Positions 53,198-61,783 of a stretch of 64,000 bases of DNA are shown here, in pieces. The stretch is from assembly GCA_036274595.1 (NCBI GenBank), contig DASUFL010000118.1, forward strand, positions 1 to 64,000, read 5' to 3'. The position numbers were made by a program, and so were the translations under genes. The DNA comes from WS-9 sp036274595. GTDB taxonomy: Bacteria > Eisenbacteria > RBG-16-71-46 > SZUA-252. Under the pieces are notes generated by a model. The model searched no databases and was not told the DNA's origin. It saw nothing but the letters and a program-made list of their open reading frames with translations. Within the stretch, counting starts at the first letter, position 1, and each line of letters starts with the position of its first letter.

Positions 53198-53854
53198 ATG
53201 CCGCTTCAGCTGGGTGATCCTGTTCCCGATTTCACCGCAACCACCACGCAGGGCGAGATCCGCTTTCACGAGTGGATGGGCGATGGCTGGGCGGTCCTCT
53301 TCTCCCACCCGAAGGACTTCACGCCGGTCTGCACGACCGAGCTGGGCGAGGTGTCGCGCCTGAAGCCCGAGTTCGAGAAGCGGAACGTCAAGGTCGCCGG
53401 GCTCAGCGTGGATCCGATCGACTCGCACGCCAGGTGGGCCGACGACATCCGGGAGACGCAGGGACACGCGCTCAACTTCCCGCTCATCGCCGACCACGAC
53501 CGCAAGGTCTCGGATCTCTACGGCATGATCCACCCGAACGCGAACGACACGCTCACCGTGCGGTCGGTGTTCGTCGTGGGTCCGGACCGGAAGCTCAAGC
53601 TCACGCTCACCTATCCGGCGAGCACGGGCCGCAACTTCGAGGAGATCCTGCGCGTCATCGATTCGCTCCAGCTCACGGCCAAGTACAGCGTGGCGACGCC
53701 GGTGAACTGGAAGCATGGCCAGGACGTGATCATCGCGTCGAGCCTGAACGACGAGGACGCCAAGAAGAAGTTCCCCGACGGATGGAAGGCGCCGAAGCCG
53801 TACCTCCGCATCGTGCCGCAGCCGGGCAGCGAGGCGAAGACGGGCGCTCGATGA
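53198..53854 (+). CDS. 1-Cys peroxiredoxin (Prx6-type)
   Basis: A 218-residue peroxidase that reduces H2O2 and organic peroxides. The peroxidatic Cys is C45 in SHPKDFTPVCTTELG, and no other cysteine is present, so it is a 1-Cys type. The length and C-terminal arm (VATPVNWKHGQDVIIASS) match Prx6-like enzymes. GGAGG lies eight bases before the ATG. The stop overlaps a short frame that looks like the start of a flavin reductase. Confidence 0.92.
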   Translation: MPLQLGDPVPDFTATTTQGEIRFHEWMGDGWAVLFSHPKDFTPVCTTELGEVSRLKPEFEKRNVKVAGLSVDPIDSHARWADDIRETQGHALNFPLIADHDRKVSDLYGMIHPNANDTLTVRSVFVVGPDRKLKLTLTYPASTGRNFEEILRVIDSLQLTAKYSVATPVNWKHGQDVIIASSLNDEDAKKKFPDGWKAPKPYLRIVPQPGSEAKTGAR

Positions 53855-53991
53855 CCGACGGGCCGTGCTCGGTCGCCGTTCTCATCGGCAGCCTGAGACG
53901 GGATTCGCTGAACCGCACGATGGCGCGGGGCCTGAAAGGCTCGCGCCATCGTCGCTTCGGGCGCTCAGCGCTCGGCGATCGACTCCAGTAG
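53851..53991 (+). pseudogene. Truncated NAD(P)H-dependent FMN reductase remnant
   Basis: The 46-residue frame MTDGPCSVAVLIGSLRRDSLNRTMARGL... starts at an ATGA overlap with the peroxiredoxin stop. The first 28 residues match the N-terminus of ChrR/SsuE-like NADPH-dependent FMN reductases (VAVLxGSLRxxSxNR, which binds FMN phosphate). The frame then loses similarity and stops inside the end of the convergent sirtuin gene. So it looks like the leftover 5' end of a gene once in operon with the peroxiredoxin. Confidence 0.5.
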
Positions 53992-54702
53992 AGGCGGGAG
54001 CGCCACCGCGGCGGGACCCCGCACGATCGACGCGAACACCTCGGCGTTCCCCGGATCCTCCGGCCCCACGTAGATCGTGACCGCGCCGCGCGCGGCTGCC
54101 GCGGAAGCGAAGCCCGCGGCCGGCTGCACGACGCCGGACGTCCCCACCACGAGACAGAGATCGCAGCGCTCGAGCGCGGCGAAGATCGTCTCCAGCTCGA
54201 ACGGCATTTCACCGAACCAGCAGATGTGCGGCCGCGCGAGCGCGCCGCAGACGGTGCAGCGGGGAAGGTCCTCGCGGCGGGTGTAGGTCCCCTCGTCCGG
54301 GTAGGGGGGCCGCGCGCATTCGGGATCGGAGCACCTCGTCTCGAAGAGTCGGCCGTGCATGTGCGCCACGCGCCTCGACCCCGCACGCTCGTGGAGGGGA
54401 TCGACATTCTGGGTGCAGAGGAAGAAGCGGTCCTGGATCCGCTCCTCGAGCCGCGCGAGCGCCCGGTGGGCCGCGTTCGGCTCCTTGTCGCGCGCTCCTT
54501 CCCGCCGCTCCGAGTAGAAGCTCCAGACCAGGAGTGGATCGCGGGCGAAGGCTTCCGGCGTGGCGACCGATTCGATCGCCTGCCCGCGCCAGTATCCGTC
54601 CACGCCGCGGAACGTGGGGATGCCGCTCTCCGCGCTGATGCCGGCGCCGGTCAGGACGAAGACGCGCGGCTCAGACGGCAAGGAGTCGAGGGCCGGGTCC
54701 AT
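53965..54702 (-). CDS. Sir2-family NAD-dependent protein deacylase
   Basis: A 245-residue sirtuin. The NAD-binding motifs are GAGISAESGIPTFRG (from residue 19) and TQNVDPLHERAG. The catalytic His is in HMHGRLFETRC. A zinc site is built from two Cys pairs, C-x4-C in RCSDPEC and CTVC. Members remove acetyl or longer acyl groups from lysines. Its 3' end overlaps the remnant frame after the peroxiredoxin, consistent with loss of part of that gene. Confidence 0.9.
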   Translation of the reverse strand: MDPALDSLPSEPRVFVLTGAGISAESGIPTFRGVDGYWRGQAIESVATPEAFARDPLLVWSFYSERREGARDKEPNAAHRALARLEERIQDRFFLCTQNVDPLHERAGSRRVAHMHGRLFETRCSDPECARPPYPDEGTYTRREDLPRCTVCGALARPHICWFGEMPFELETIFAALERCDLCLVVGTSGVVQPAAGFASAAAARGAVTIYVGPEDPGNAEVFASIVRGPAAVALPPLLESIAER

Positions 54703-54731
54703 GTGACGGAGAGTAACGCATGGGCTATCAT
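54702..54731 (+). promoter_or_regulatory. Possible promoter of kinase gene, leaderless
   Basis: TGTGAC (54702-54707) and TATCAT (54726-54731) with an 18-bp spacer. The ATG at 54741 is nine bases downstream. The -10 box lies within the frame that would begin at the ATG 54720, which argues for the later start. Confidence 0.4.
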
Positions 54732-54740
54732 CGGTCGCTC

Positions 54741-57665
54741 ATGTTCGTCTCCCGCGCGCCAGGAACCCGCTTCGGTCCGTACGAGCTGATCGACCGCCTG
54801 GGCCAGGGCGGGATGGGCGAGGTCTATCGCGCCCGCGACACCCGTCTCGGACGCGAGGTCGCGCTCAAGGTCCTTCCCGAAAACGCCACGGCTTCGTCCG
54901 AGGCCAGGGCGCGCTTCGAGCGTGAAGCCCGCGCCATCTCCCGGCTCAACCACCCCCACATCTGCACCCTCTACGACATCGGGAGCGAGCAGGGGACCGA
55001 CTACCTCGTCATGGAGCTCATCCCCGGCGACACCCTCGCGACCCGCATGCGGGGCGCGGCGGTCCCGGAGGGCGAGGTCGTTCGCCTCGGGGCGCAGATC
55101 GCGGAAGCGCTCGACGCGGCCCACCGCGCGGGTGTGGTCCATCGCGACCTGAAGCCGGCCAATCTCATCGTGACGCCGGGCGGGAACATCAAGGTCGTGG
55201 ACTTCGGCCTTGCCAAGGCCGGGGCCGATCACGCGTCGTCCGCCGACACGACGCAGCTCGAGACCTCGCCGGGCGTGATCCTGGGCACCGTCGCCTACAT
55301 GAGCCCGGAGCACGCTCGTGGGGGAGGGATCGACGCGCGGTCCGACCTGTTCAGCCTCGGCATCGTGCTCTACCAGCTCGCGACCGGAAGGCTCCCGTTC
55401 ACGGGGACGACGACGCTCGAGACGCTCCTCGCCATTGCCGCCGCCGAATGGCCGCGGGTCGAGGATGGCGCGCTCCCGGCCGGGCTCGAGCGGGTGCTCC
55501 GCCGGTGCCTCGAGCGCGACCCGGCCCGGCGCTATTCCTCCATGGCGGAGCTCAAGGCCGATCTGGTCCGGCTCGCGGATGGAGGAGCGCGCGACCGTCC
55601 GCACCATCTGCCGCCCTCCGCGACCTCGTTCATCGGGCGTGAGGTCGAGATCGCCGAGCTCTCGGAGCTCATCGGCGCCGGCCGGCTCGTGACGATCACG
55701 GGGGCCGGAGGCTCCGGGAAGACGCGACTCGCGATGGAGACCGCGCGCCGCCTCGTTCCACGGTTCGACGCGGGCGTCCGCCAGGTGAGCTTCGACCCCG
55801 AGCTCGATCCGTCGCTCGTCGCCTCGGCGATCGCCGAGGCGTTCGGCGTCGTCGACCAGGAAGAATCGACGGTGCTCGACCGGCTCGCCGCCGAGATCGG
55901 AGCGAAGGAGCTCCTCCTCGTCGTGGACGGGTGCGAGCACGTGCTCGACGAGACGGCCCGCGCCCTCGAGTCCCTGATGGGAGCGGCCCCGAAGCTTCGC
56001 GTCCTCGCGACCAGCCGCGAGAGCTTGAACGTGGCGGGGGAGCGGGTCTGGTCGGCGCCCCCCCTGTCTCTGCCGGAAGGCGCCGCCGGCATCGAGACCG
56101 CGATGCGCTCCGACGCCGTGCGGCTCTTCCACGACCGGGCGGTCGCGCGCGATCCGCGCTTCGCGCTCACGGGTGGAAACATCGAGGCGGTCCTCTCCAT
56201 CTGCCGCCGCCTGGAAGGCATCCCGCTCGCCATCGAGCTGGCGGTGGCGCGCATCCCGGCGATGGCCCCCGCCGAGATCGAGCGCCGCCTCGACGATTGC
56301 TTCCGCGTCCTGAGCGGCGGGCGTCGCGGCGGTCCGGCGCGCCACCAGACGCTTCGCGCGGCGCTCGACTGGAGCCACGACCTCCTGTCCGAGCCGGAGC
56401 GCGTCCTCTACCGGCGGCTGGCCGTCTTCGCGGGGGGCTTCGATCTCGAGCAGGCGGAATCCGTCTGCGGCTTCGGCACCCTCCCGGAAGGCGAGGTGCT
56501 CGACACGCTCGCCCGTCTCGTCGACAAGTCCCTCGTCGTGAGCCGGCACGACGACGAGGGGCGCACGCGCTACCGCCTGCTCGAGCCCTTGCGGCAGCAC
56601 GCCGAAGAGCACCTCCGCGCCGCCGGCGAGCTCGACGAGATCGCGCGGCGCCACGCCGAGCAGATGGCGGCGTTCGCGGACCGCGCATATGACGAGCGGA
56701 CCCGAGATCCGGCGCGCTGGGTCGAGCGCCTGGAGCGCGACCACGACAACCTGCGCGCGGCGCTCGCCTGGACGGCGGCGCACGATGCCAGGCTCGATCT
56801 CAGGCTGGCCGGAGCGCTCGCGTGGTTCTGGCAGATGCACGGCCACTATCGCGAAGGACGTCAGGCGCTCCGCCGCGTGCTGGGGCGCGAGCGGGGACGA
56901 ACGCGCGAGGCCGCGCGCGCGCTCGCGGGGGCCAGCGTCCTCGCGGCCTGGGGCGGTGAAGCGGGCGGCGGCGGCGGCACGGCGGAGGAGAGCCTCGCGA
57001 TCTGGCGCGAGCTCGGGGATGCGCGCGAGGTCGCGGCGGCGCTCGAAGGGATCGGCTGGAGCCGATGGATCGCGGAGGACGACGCAGGGGCGATCGCGGC
57101 GTTCGAGGAGGGGCTCGCGACGTTCGAGCGGCTTGGAGACGCGCCGATGGTGAACCGCGCGAAGCTGGCGGTCGCGCAGGTGCTCGTGGGCATTCCCGAC
57201 CTCGACCGCGCCCTCGCGCTCGTGCGGGAGGTGCTCCCCTCGGCGATCGAGCAGCGAAACGCGCGCGACATCCACTTCGCGCTCCACTTCCAGGCGGACT
57301 GCGCGCTCATCGCGGGAGATGCCCACAACGCCGAGGTGTTCTACGCCGACAGTCTGCGCGCGGCCATCGACGCCGGCGATCCCTCGGAGATGTGCTTCGA
57401 GATCGAGGGGATCGCCATGGCGCTGGCCGGGCAGGGGCGCGACCGCAAGGCGATGGTTCTCGTCGGGGCGCTCAAGGCCGAGCGGGAGCGGCTTGGCGTC
57501 GATTTCCACGTGCGCTTCTGGGATGCCCTCATCGATCGGTTCCTCACGCCCGCCCGCGAGCGCATGGGCCAAGATGCCGCGGCCGCGGAGCGCGAGGGGC
57601 GCGCCATGAGCTTTCGCGCCGCGATCGACTACGCGCTCTCCTCCGACCGCGACGGAACGGGCTGA
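54741..57665 (+). CDS. Ser/Thr protein kinase fused to STAND ATPase and TPR-like repeats
   Basis: A 974-residue signalling fusion. The PknB-type kinase domain (about 12-285) has GQGGMGEVY, K43, HRDLKPAN with catalytic D136, DFGLAKA and a GTVAYMSPEH activation segment. Next is a STAND/NB-ARC-like ATPase with Walker A GAGGSGKTR (K327), an LLLVVDGCEH Walker B and a winged-helix stretch, then TPR-like helical repeats (about 640-940). The C-terminal ATPase-repeat half resembles LuxR/AfsR-type regulators without their DNA-binding domain. No membrane helix, so it is cytoplasmic. The ATG at 54741 is preferred over 54720 because a -10 box lies between them. Confidence 0.88.
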   Translation: MFVSRAPGTRFGPYELIDRLGQGGMGEVYRARDTRLGREVALKVLPENATASSEARARFEREARAISRLNHPHICTLYDIGSEQGTDYLVMELIPGDTLATRMRGAAVPEGEVVRLGAQIAEALDAAHRAGVVHRDLKPANLIVTPGGNIKVVDFGLAKAGADHASSADTTQLETSPGVILGTVAYMSPEHARGGGIDARSDLFSLGIVLYQLATGRLPFTGTTTLETLLAIAAAEWPRVEDGALPAGLERVLRRCLERDPARRYSSMAELKADLVRLADGGARDRPHHLPPSATSFIGREVEIAELSELIGAGRLVTITGAGGSGKTRLAMETARRLVPRFDAGVRQVSFDPELDPSLVASAIAEAFGVVDQEESTVLDRLAAEIGAKELLLVVDGCEHVLDETARALESLMGAAPKLRVLATSRESLNVAGERVWSAPPLSLPEGAAGIETAMRSDAVRLFHDRAVARDPRFALTGGNIEAVLSICRRLEGIPLAIELAVARIPAMAPAEIERRLDDCFRVLSGGRRGGPARHQTLRAALDWSHDLLSEPERVLYRRLAVFAGGFDLEQAESVCGFGTLPEGEVLDTLARLVDKSLVVSRHDDEGRTRYRLLEPLRQHAEEHLRAAGELDEIARRHAEQMAAFADRAYDERTRDPARWVERLERDHDNLRAALAWTAAHDARLDLRLAGALAWFWQMHGHYREGRQALRRVLGRERGRTREAARALAGASVLAAWGGEAGGGGGTAEESLAIWRELGDAREVAAALEGIGWSRWIAEDDAGAIAAFEEGLATFERLGDAPMVNRAKLAVAQVLVGIPDLDRALALVREVLPSAIEQRNARDIHFALHFQADCALIAGDAHNAEVFYADSLRAAIDAGDPSEMCFEIEGIAMALAGQGRDRKAMVLVGALKAERERLGVDFHVRFWDALIDRFLTPARERMGQDAAAAEREGRAMSFRAAIDYALSSDRDGTG

Positions 57666-57734
57666 GCTATACTCGGCGCTCGTCCGGGCCCCCAGGAGCC
57701 CGGGCATTCAACCATCGGTGACCGGGGGGACACC

Positions 57735-58727
57735 ATGAAGCGCATCCTGCTCATCCTGTTTGCCTGCCTCGCGCCAGCACTTGCACGCGCGCAAGCCATC
57801 GACCTCACCACGCTCGGAGCGACCTTCTTCGGAGCGGACGGCGCCCGCTGGTATCAGGGCACGACGTTCGTGGGGAGCACGTCGTTCGTGGAGTTCCTGC
57901 GACTCCAGGGGACCTCGACCGAGCAGGGCTTCAACACCGACTTCCGCCCCTTCTCGGAGAACCAGGTCGGAAACACGGCCACGCATTCGATCACGTTCGG
58001 CCTGTTCCAGCCCCGAATCCTGACGGATGCGACCGGCGCGTATCGGTTCTACACCCTGCTTCTCGACGTGAACGAGATGACGAGCAGCGGAGACAACTAC
58101 CTCTCGCTCGATTCCCTGACCATCTACTCGGTGCCGGCCGGGAGCGGGGGGGCCCTCGGCACCCGCGCCGCGATCGCGGCGGTGGGCACGGTGCGGTACG
58201 ACCTGGACGTACCTGCCAATCAGGTCGTGCTGATCGATGGAAATCTCGTTCTGGGCAGCGGCGCGAACGACATCGAGATCGACATCCCCGCCTCGCGATT
58301 CGACGGCGTCGGCGCCAGTGACTACATCTACGTCCTGATGAATCTCGGGCAGATCGGAACGGTTGGGGCGCGGAAGTACGGAACATCGGGCGGCTTCGAG
58401 GAGCTGCGCTACTACTCGCAGACGTTGACCGACGTGGAGGGGACCTCCTCGGCGACCACGGGACCGTGGATACGCATGATCGGCGCGCCGTCGGGCGCGT
58501 TTCGCGCTCACTACTACGTGCCAGGGGCGGGGCAGGTGCGTCTCACCCTGTACGACATCCACGGTCGAGCCGTCGCCTCCACCTCCCTCCGGGAGGAGGG
58601 CGGCGGAATGCGAGACCTGCCCCTCCACACCGTCACGAGCGTCTCTCGCCTCGCCTCGGGAATATATTTCTACCGATTCGAATGGAACGAGACGCGGCGG
58701 AACGGGAAAGTCGCGATCCTGCGTTGA
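57735..58727 (+). CDS. Secreted protein with T9SS-like C-terminal sorting domain
   Basis: A 330-residue secreted protein with a Sec signal (LLILFACLAPALARA). The middle is beta-rich with no family I recognise (GATFFGADGARWYQGTTF). The last 80 residues look like a type IX-type C-terminal sorting domain: a VRLTLYDIHGRAVAS strand, a LASGIYFYRFEW block and a final KVAILR. This domain is typical of Bacteroidota and related FCB lineages and supports the lineage guess. TATACT at 57668-57673 could be its -10 box. Confidence 0.7.
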   Translation: MKRILLILFACLAPALARAQAIDLTTLGATFFGADGARWYQGTTFVGSTSFVEFLRLQGTSTEQGFNTDFRPFSENQVGNTATHSITFGLFQPRILTDATGAYRFYTLLLDVNEMTSSGDNYLSLDSLTIYSVPAGSGGALGTRAAIAAVGTVRYDLDVPANQVVLIDGNLVLGSGANDIEIDIPASRFDGVGASDYIYVLMNLGQIGTVGARKYGTSGGFEELRYYSQTLTDVEGTSSATTGPWIRMIGAPSGAFRAHYYVPGAGQVRLTLYDIHGRAVASTSLREEGGGMRDLPLHTVTSVSRLASGIYFYRFEWNETRRNGKVAILR

Positions 58728-58817
58728 GTTAGGTCGGAACCCCCTGCGGTCCGTATCTTGCTGCACGTACCCCGATGAGGCCGTTGGGCCCATTTCATAC
58801 ATCGGGGGTTCAAAACC

Positions 58818-60452
58818 ATGAATCGCTCCGTCGCCCTGCTCGCTGCATCGATCTGTCTCGCCCTCTCGCCCGTCGGCTGTGGCTCCCAGCCGGCTCCGCG
58901 TGAAGTCGAGGGCAAGCTGCGCACTCAGGTCCCCGCATTCGTCGGCAAGCCCGGCGCGACCGTCCGCGGCGAGCCGCTTCTCGAGCGTGAAGCCGTCGCC
59001 AAGTTCTACGAGGCGCGCCAGTACCGGTCTGCCTGGCCGTCGGAGCGGAGCACCGGCGATCTCCTGGACGGGATCAGGGACGTCGACGCGGACGGCCTCA
59101 AACCGTCCGACTACCACCTCGACGCGATCCAGAAGCTCGTCGACGAGCAGAAGACGGCGCGCGATCCCGCGATCCAGGCCGATCTCGACATCCTCATGAC
59201 CGACGCCGTGGCGGCGATCGTCGACGACATGCGCTACGGGCGCGTGCGTCCGGCGAGCGTGAATCCGGCCTGGAACATGGATCCGCGCGAGGGCGCGCCC
59301 CCGCTCGAGACGGAGCTCGACAAGGTGGTCGGAGCCGATCGCGTGCGGACCGCGCTCCAGCAGGAGCGGCCGCAGCACTTCATCTACCAAGGACTCGTGA
59401 AGGCGCTCGCCGATCTCCGGAAGATCGAATCCAACGGCGGGTGGAGAACCATCCCCTCCGGCCCGACGCTCAAGGCGGGCATGCGGAACGCTCGCGTCCC
59501 CGCGCTCAGGGAGCGCCTCCAGGCGTCCGGCGAGCTCGAGCCGGGTCGGAGCGCCGACTCCCTCCGGTTCGACACGAGCGTGGATCGCGCGGTGAAGCTC
59601 TTCCAGGCGCGCCACCGGCTCGATGAGGACGGCGTGGTCGGGAAGGGCGTGCTCGCCGAGCTCAATGTGCCGGTCGCCGCGCGCATCGGCCAGGTTCGTG
59701 TGAATCTCGAGCGCGCGAGGTGGGTGCTCGGAGGTCTCGACAACGACTTCGTGCTCGTGAACCTGCCCGCGTTCAAGGCGTACCTGATCCGCGGCGGCCG
59801 GAACATCTGGGAGTCGCGCATCGTGATCGGCCAGGAGGCGCGGCAGACGCCGAGCTTCCGCGCCACCATGCAGACCGTCGTCTTCAACCCCGACTGGACC
59901 GTGCCCCCGACGATCCTCGCCGAGGACGTCCTCGACGGCATGCGCCAGGGGAAGAACGTGCTCGCCGAAAAGCGGCTCCAGGTCTACGACAAGGACGGAA
60001 ACGAGGTGAATCCCAGCTCCATCGACTGGGACTCCGCCTCGCCGGACGACTTCCCGTACACGCTCAAGCAGGACCCGGGTGAGGACAACGCGCTCGGCCG
60101 GGTGAAGTTCCTCTTCCCCAACAAGTACTCGATTTATCTCCATGACACGCCGAGCAAGAGCCTGTTCGAATCGAGGAAGCGGACCTTCAGCTCCGGCTGC
60201 ATCCGGATCGAGCACCCTCTCGATCTCGCGGAGATCCTGCTCTCCGGGCAGGACGGCTGGAATCGCGCGAAAATGGACGACGTCATCGCGCAGGGAGCGA
60301 CGACGAACGTGCAGCTCGAGCACCCGATTCCGGTCGTGATCGTCTACTGGACGGTGAGCGTGGGCGCGTCGGGCGAGGTGCGATATACGCGGGACCCCTA
60401 CGATCTCGACCCGCCGCTCCTGCAGGCGCTGAGCCGGGCGAGGCGGTCGTAG
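58818..60452 (+). CDS. L,D-transpeptidase (YcbB/LdtD-like) lipoprotein
   Basis: A 544-residue cell-wall enzyme that forms meso-DAP to meso-DAP crosslinks or attaches proteins to peptidoglycan. It has a lipoprotein signal (LALSPVGC, Cys 21), a scaffold region (about 45-200), a peptidoglycan-binding domain (about 225-295, SVDRAVKLFQARHRLDEDGVVG) and the YkuD catalytic domain (about 310-480). The catalytic C461 is in SSGCIRIEHP, with the conserved YLHDTPS His near 442. This matches the YcbB layout in order and size. Confidence 0.9.
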   Translation: MNRSVALLAASICLALSPVGCGSQPAPREVEGKLRTQVPAFVGKPGATVRGEPLLEREAVAKFYEARQYRSAWPSERSTGDLLDGIRDVDADGLKPSDYHLDAIQKLVDEQKTARDPAIQADLDILMTDAVAAIVDDMRYGRVRPASVNPAWNMDPREGAPPLETELDKVVGADRVRTALQQERPQHFIYQGLVKALADLRKIESNGGWRTIPSGPTLKAGMRNARVPALRERLQASGELEPGRSADSLRFDTSVDRAVKLFQARHRLDEDGVVGKGVLAELNVPVAARIGQVRVNLERARWVLGGLDNDFVLVNLPAFKAYLIRGGRNIWESRIVIGQEARQTPSFRATMQTVVFNPDWTVPPTILAEDVLDGMRQGKNVLAEKRLQVYDKDGNEVNPSSIDWDSASPDDFPYTLKQDPGEDNALGRVKFLFPNKYSIYLHDTPSKSLFESRKRTFSSGCIRIEHPLDLAEILLSGQDGWNRAKMDDVIAQGATTNVQLEHPIPVVIVYWTVSVGASGEVRYTRDPYDLDPPLLQALSRARRS

Positions 60453-60490
60453 CGCGAGCGGCAGCGTCGAGCGAACGGCACCCATGAAAA

Positions 60491-60514
60491 CGGGGCTCCC
60501 TGATGGGAGCCCCG
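60491..60514 (-). terminator. Intrinsic terminator
   Basis: Arms CGGGGCTCCC (60491-60500) and GGGAGCCCCG (60505-60514) form a perfect 10-bp stem with a four-base loop. On the minus strand it is followed by TTTT, so it can stop transcripts of the gene at 60542-61135, and the stem may also help on the plus strand. Confidence 0.7.
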
Positions 60515-60541
60515 ATTCGTCGGCGTTCGTGATGCGCGTGC

Positions 60542-61135
60542 TTAGCGGCTTCCGTAGCGCCCGTCCTGGACGTACCGCCGGTCGCGGCGCTGCCGGTCAT
60601 TGTTCCGGTCGCGCTGGTTCGAGTCCGTCCGCTGGTCGTTGCGCCGGTCGTCGTTCCGCTGCCAGCCGCCTTGACTCGGGTTGGAGCCGCGATCGCCGCC
60701 GCGGTTCCATCCGTTGTCGTTCCGATCCTGTCCCTGGTTCCGATGATAACCGTACGCGGGTGCGTGCGACGGGGGACCACCCCAGGCCCTGCGGTAGCGG
60801 GTCGGCACGTTGTAGATCGGCCGCGGCACCGAGCTCACCGCGATCCGGACGAACGGTCCGTTGTACGAGCTCGACTGGTACCAGCAGTTGTCCTCGACGT
60901 AATACCAGCTCCGGCCGTAGCGGTAGAGGTCGCGGTCGTAGTTGCGAACGTAGTAGACCGAGGACGCGGGGATGAGCGCCAGATCGGGTGCGGACTGGAA
61001 GTGGAGCGAGAGGCCCCGATACGGATCGCCCACGTGGAAGGAGACGCCGACGCTCACCGCGGCCTCGGACTTGGCCGGAAGCATGGCCGGGACGAGGAGG
61101 GCGGCCAGAGCGGTCATCAGAAGGATTCGTTTCAT
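60542..61135 (-). CDS. Secreted Arg/Asn-rich protein, hypothetical
   Basis: A 197-residue exported protein with a Sec signal (LMTALAALLVPAMLPAKSEA). The middle region has many Tyr and Arg residues (SSVYYVRNYDRDLYRYGRSWYYVEDN), and the last 70 residues are a low-complexity R/N/D/Q-rich tail. That pattern is known from small secreted proteins of unknown function. GGGGGAACG lies upstream of the ATG at 61135; an in-frame ATG at 61264 would add 43 residues without a signal peptide. It is followed by a good terminator. Confidence 0.6.
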   Translation of the reverse strand: MKRILLMTALAALLVPAMLPAKSEAAVSVGVSFHVGDPYRGLSLHFQSAPDLALIPASSVYYVRNYDRDLYRYGRSWYYVEDNCWYQSSSYNGPFVRIAVSSVPRPIYNVPTRYRRAWGGPPSHAPAYGYHRNQGQDRNDNGWNRGGDRGSNPSQGGWQRNDDRRNDQRTDSNQRDRNNDRQRRDRRYVQDGRYGSR

Positions 61136-61362
61136 CGTTCGTTCCCCCGTTTGGAGGTGAGTTGCGCGTGACGGCCGGCGTTCGGGGCCCGGCCTTTCTG
61201 TACCTTGAGACACGCAAACTCGGACGGGGGTCGAGGTTGTGGCGACGATGGGACGAAGAGCCAAACCTCTGCCATATCTCGAAGGGCAACGGAAAAGGGC
61301 GGTGGGGAGAGGCCCCGTGAGGCCCCGCCCGCGCCGCCCTGTGTGATCCTGGTTCGACGAAC

Positions 61363-61563
61363 TTAGATCTTGCGGACCTGAGCCGCCGACAGCCCCTTCG
61401 GGCCGTTGGTCACCTCGAACTCCACGCGATCGCCGTCCGCGAGGTTCTTGAAGCCCTCGCCCTGGATCGCCGAGTAGTGGACGAACACGTCCTCACCCTT
61501 GTCCTGAGCGATGAAGCCAAAGCCCTTCGCCTCGTTGAACCACTTCACGGTACCTTGAGTCAC
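61363..61563 (-). CDS. Cold-shock domain protein
   Basis: A 66-residue OB-fold protein with both RNA-binding motifs KGFGFI (RNP1) and VFVHYSAI (RNP2). It binds single-stranded RNA or DNA and melts structures; family members act in cold adaptation and general transcription. The start is GTG at 61563, with AAAGGAG 9 bases upstream. A GC-rich hairpin lies just above that RBS. Confidence 0.93.
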   Translation of the reverse strand: MTQGTVKWFNEAKGFGFIAQDKGEDVFVHYSAIQGEGFKNLADGDRVEFEVTNGPKGLSAAQVRKI

Positions 61564-61585
61564 TGTACTGCTCTCCTTTGCAACC

Positions 61586-61603
61586 GCCGGGCTCGTGCCC
61601 GGC
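61586..61603 (-). promoter_or_regulatory. Hairpin in the leader of the cold-shock gene
   Basis: GCCGGGC (61597-61603) and GCCCGGC (61586-61592), read on the minus strand, form a perfect 7-bp stem with loop ACGA, seven bases above the ribosome-binding site. It could slow or time translation, as leader structures do in other cold-shock genes; this is inference. Confidence 0.35.
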
Positions 61604-61686
61604 CAAATGCCGTCATGCCGCGACGGCCAGCGCCCGGTCTTCGTGACCGGGAGTCGGATTCAGGACGGCGCACGACGGCACGAAAA

Positions 61687-61713
61687 AGCCCCCAGCGGGT
61701 TCGCCGGAGGGCT
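61687..61713 (-). terminator. Intrinsic terminator of the DUF6265-like gene
   Basis: Read on the minus strand, AGCCCTCCGGCG and CGCTGGGGGCT form an 11-pair stem with one bulge, followed by TTTTTC (61683-61687). It lies 71 bases beyond the stop of the gene at 61784, in its direction of transcription, and before the cold-shock gene. Confidence 0.7.
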
Positions 61714-61783
61714 TGGCTCTGCTCTACCGTACTTCCACCTGCTACCGAATCAACCCTTCAGATGCCTTCCGGGGGGCCGGGAT

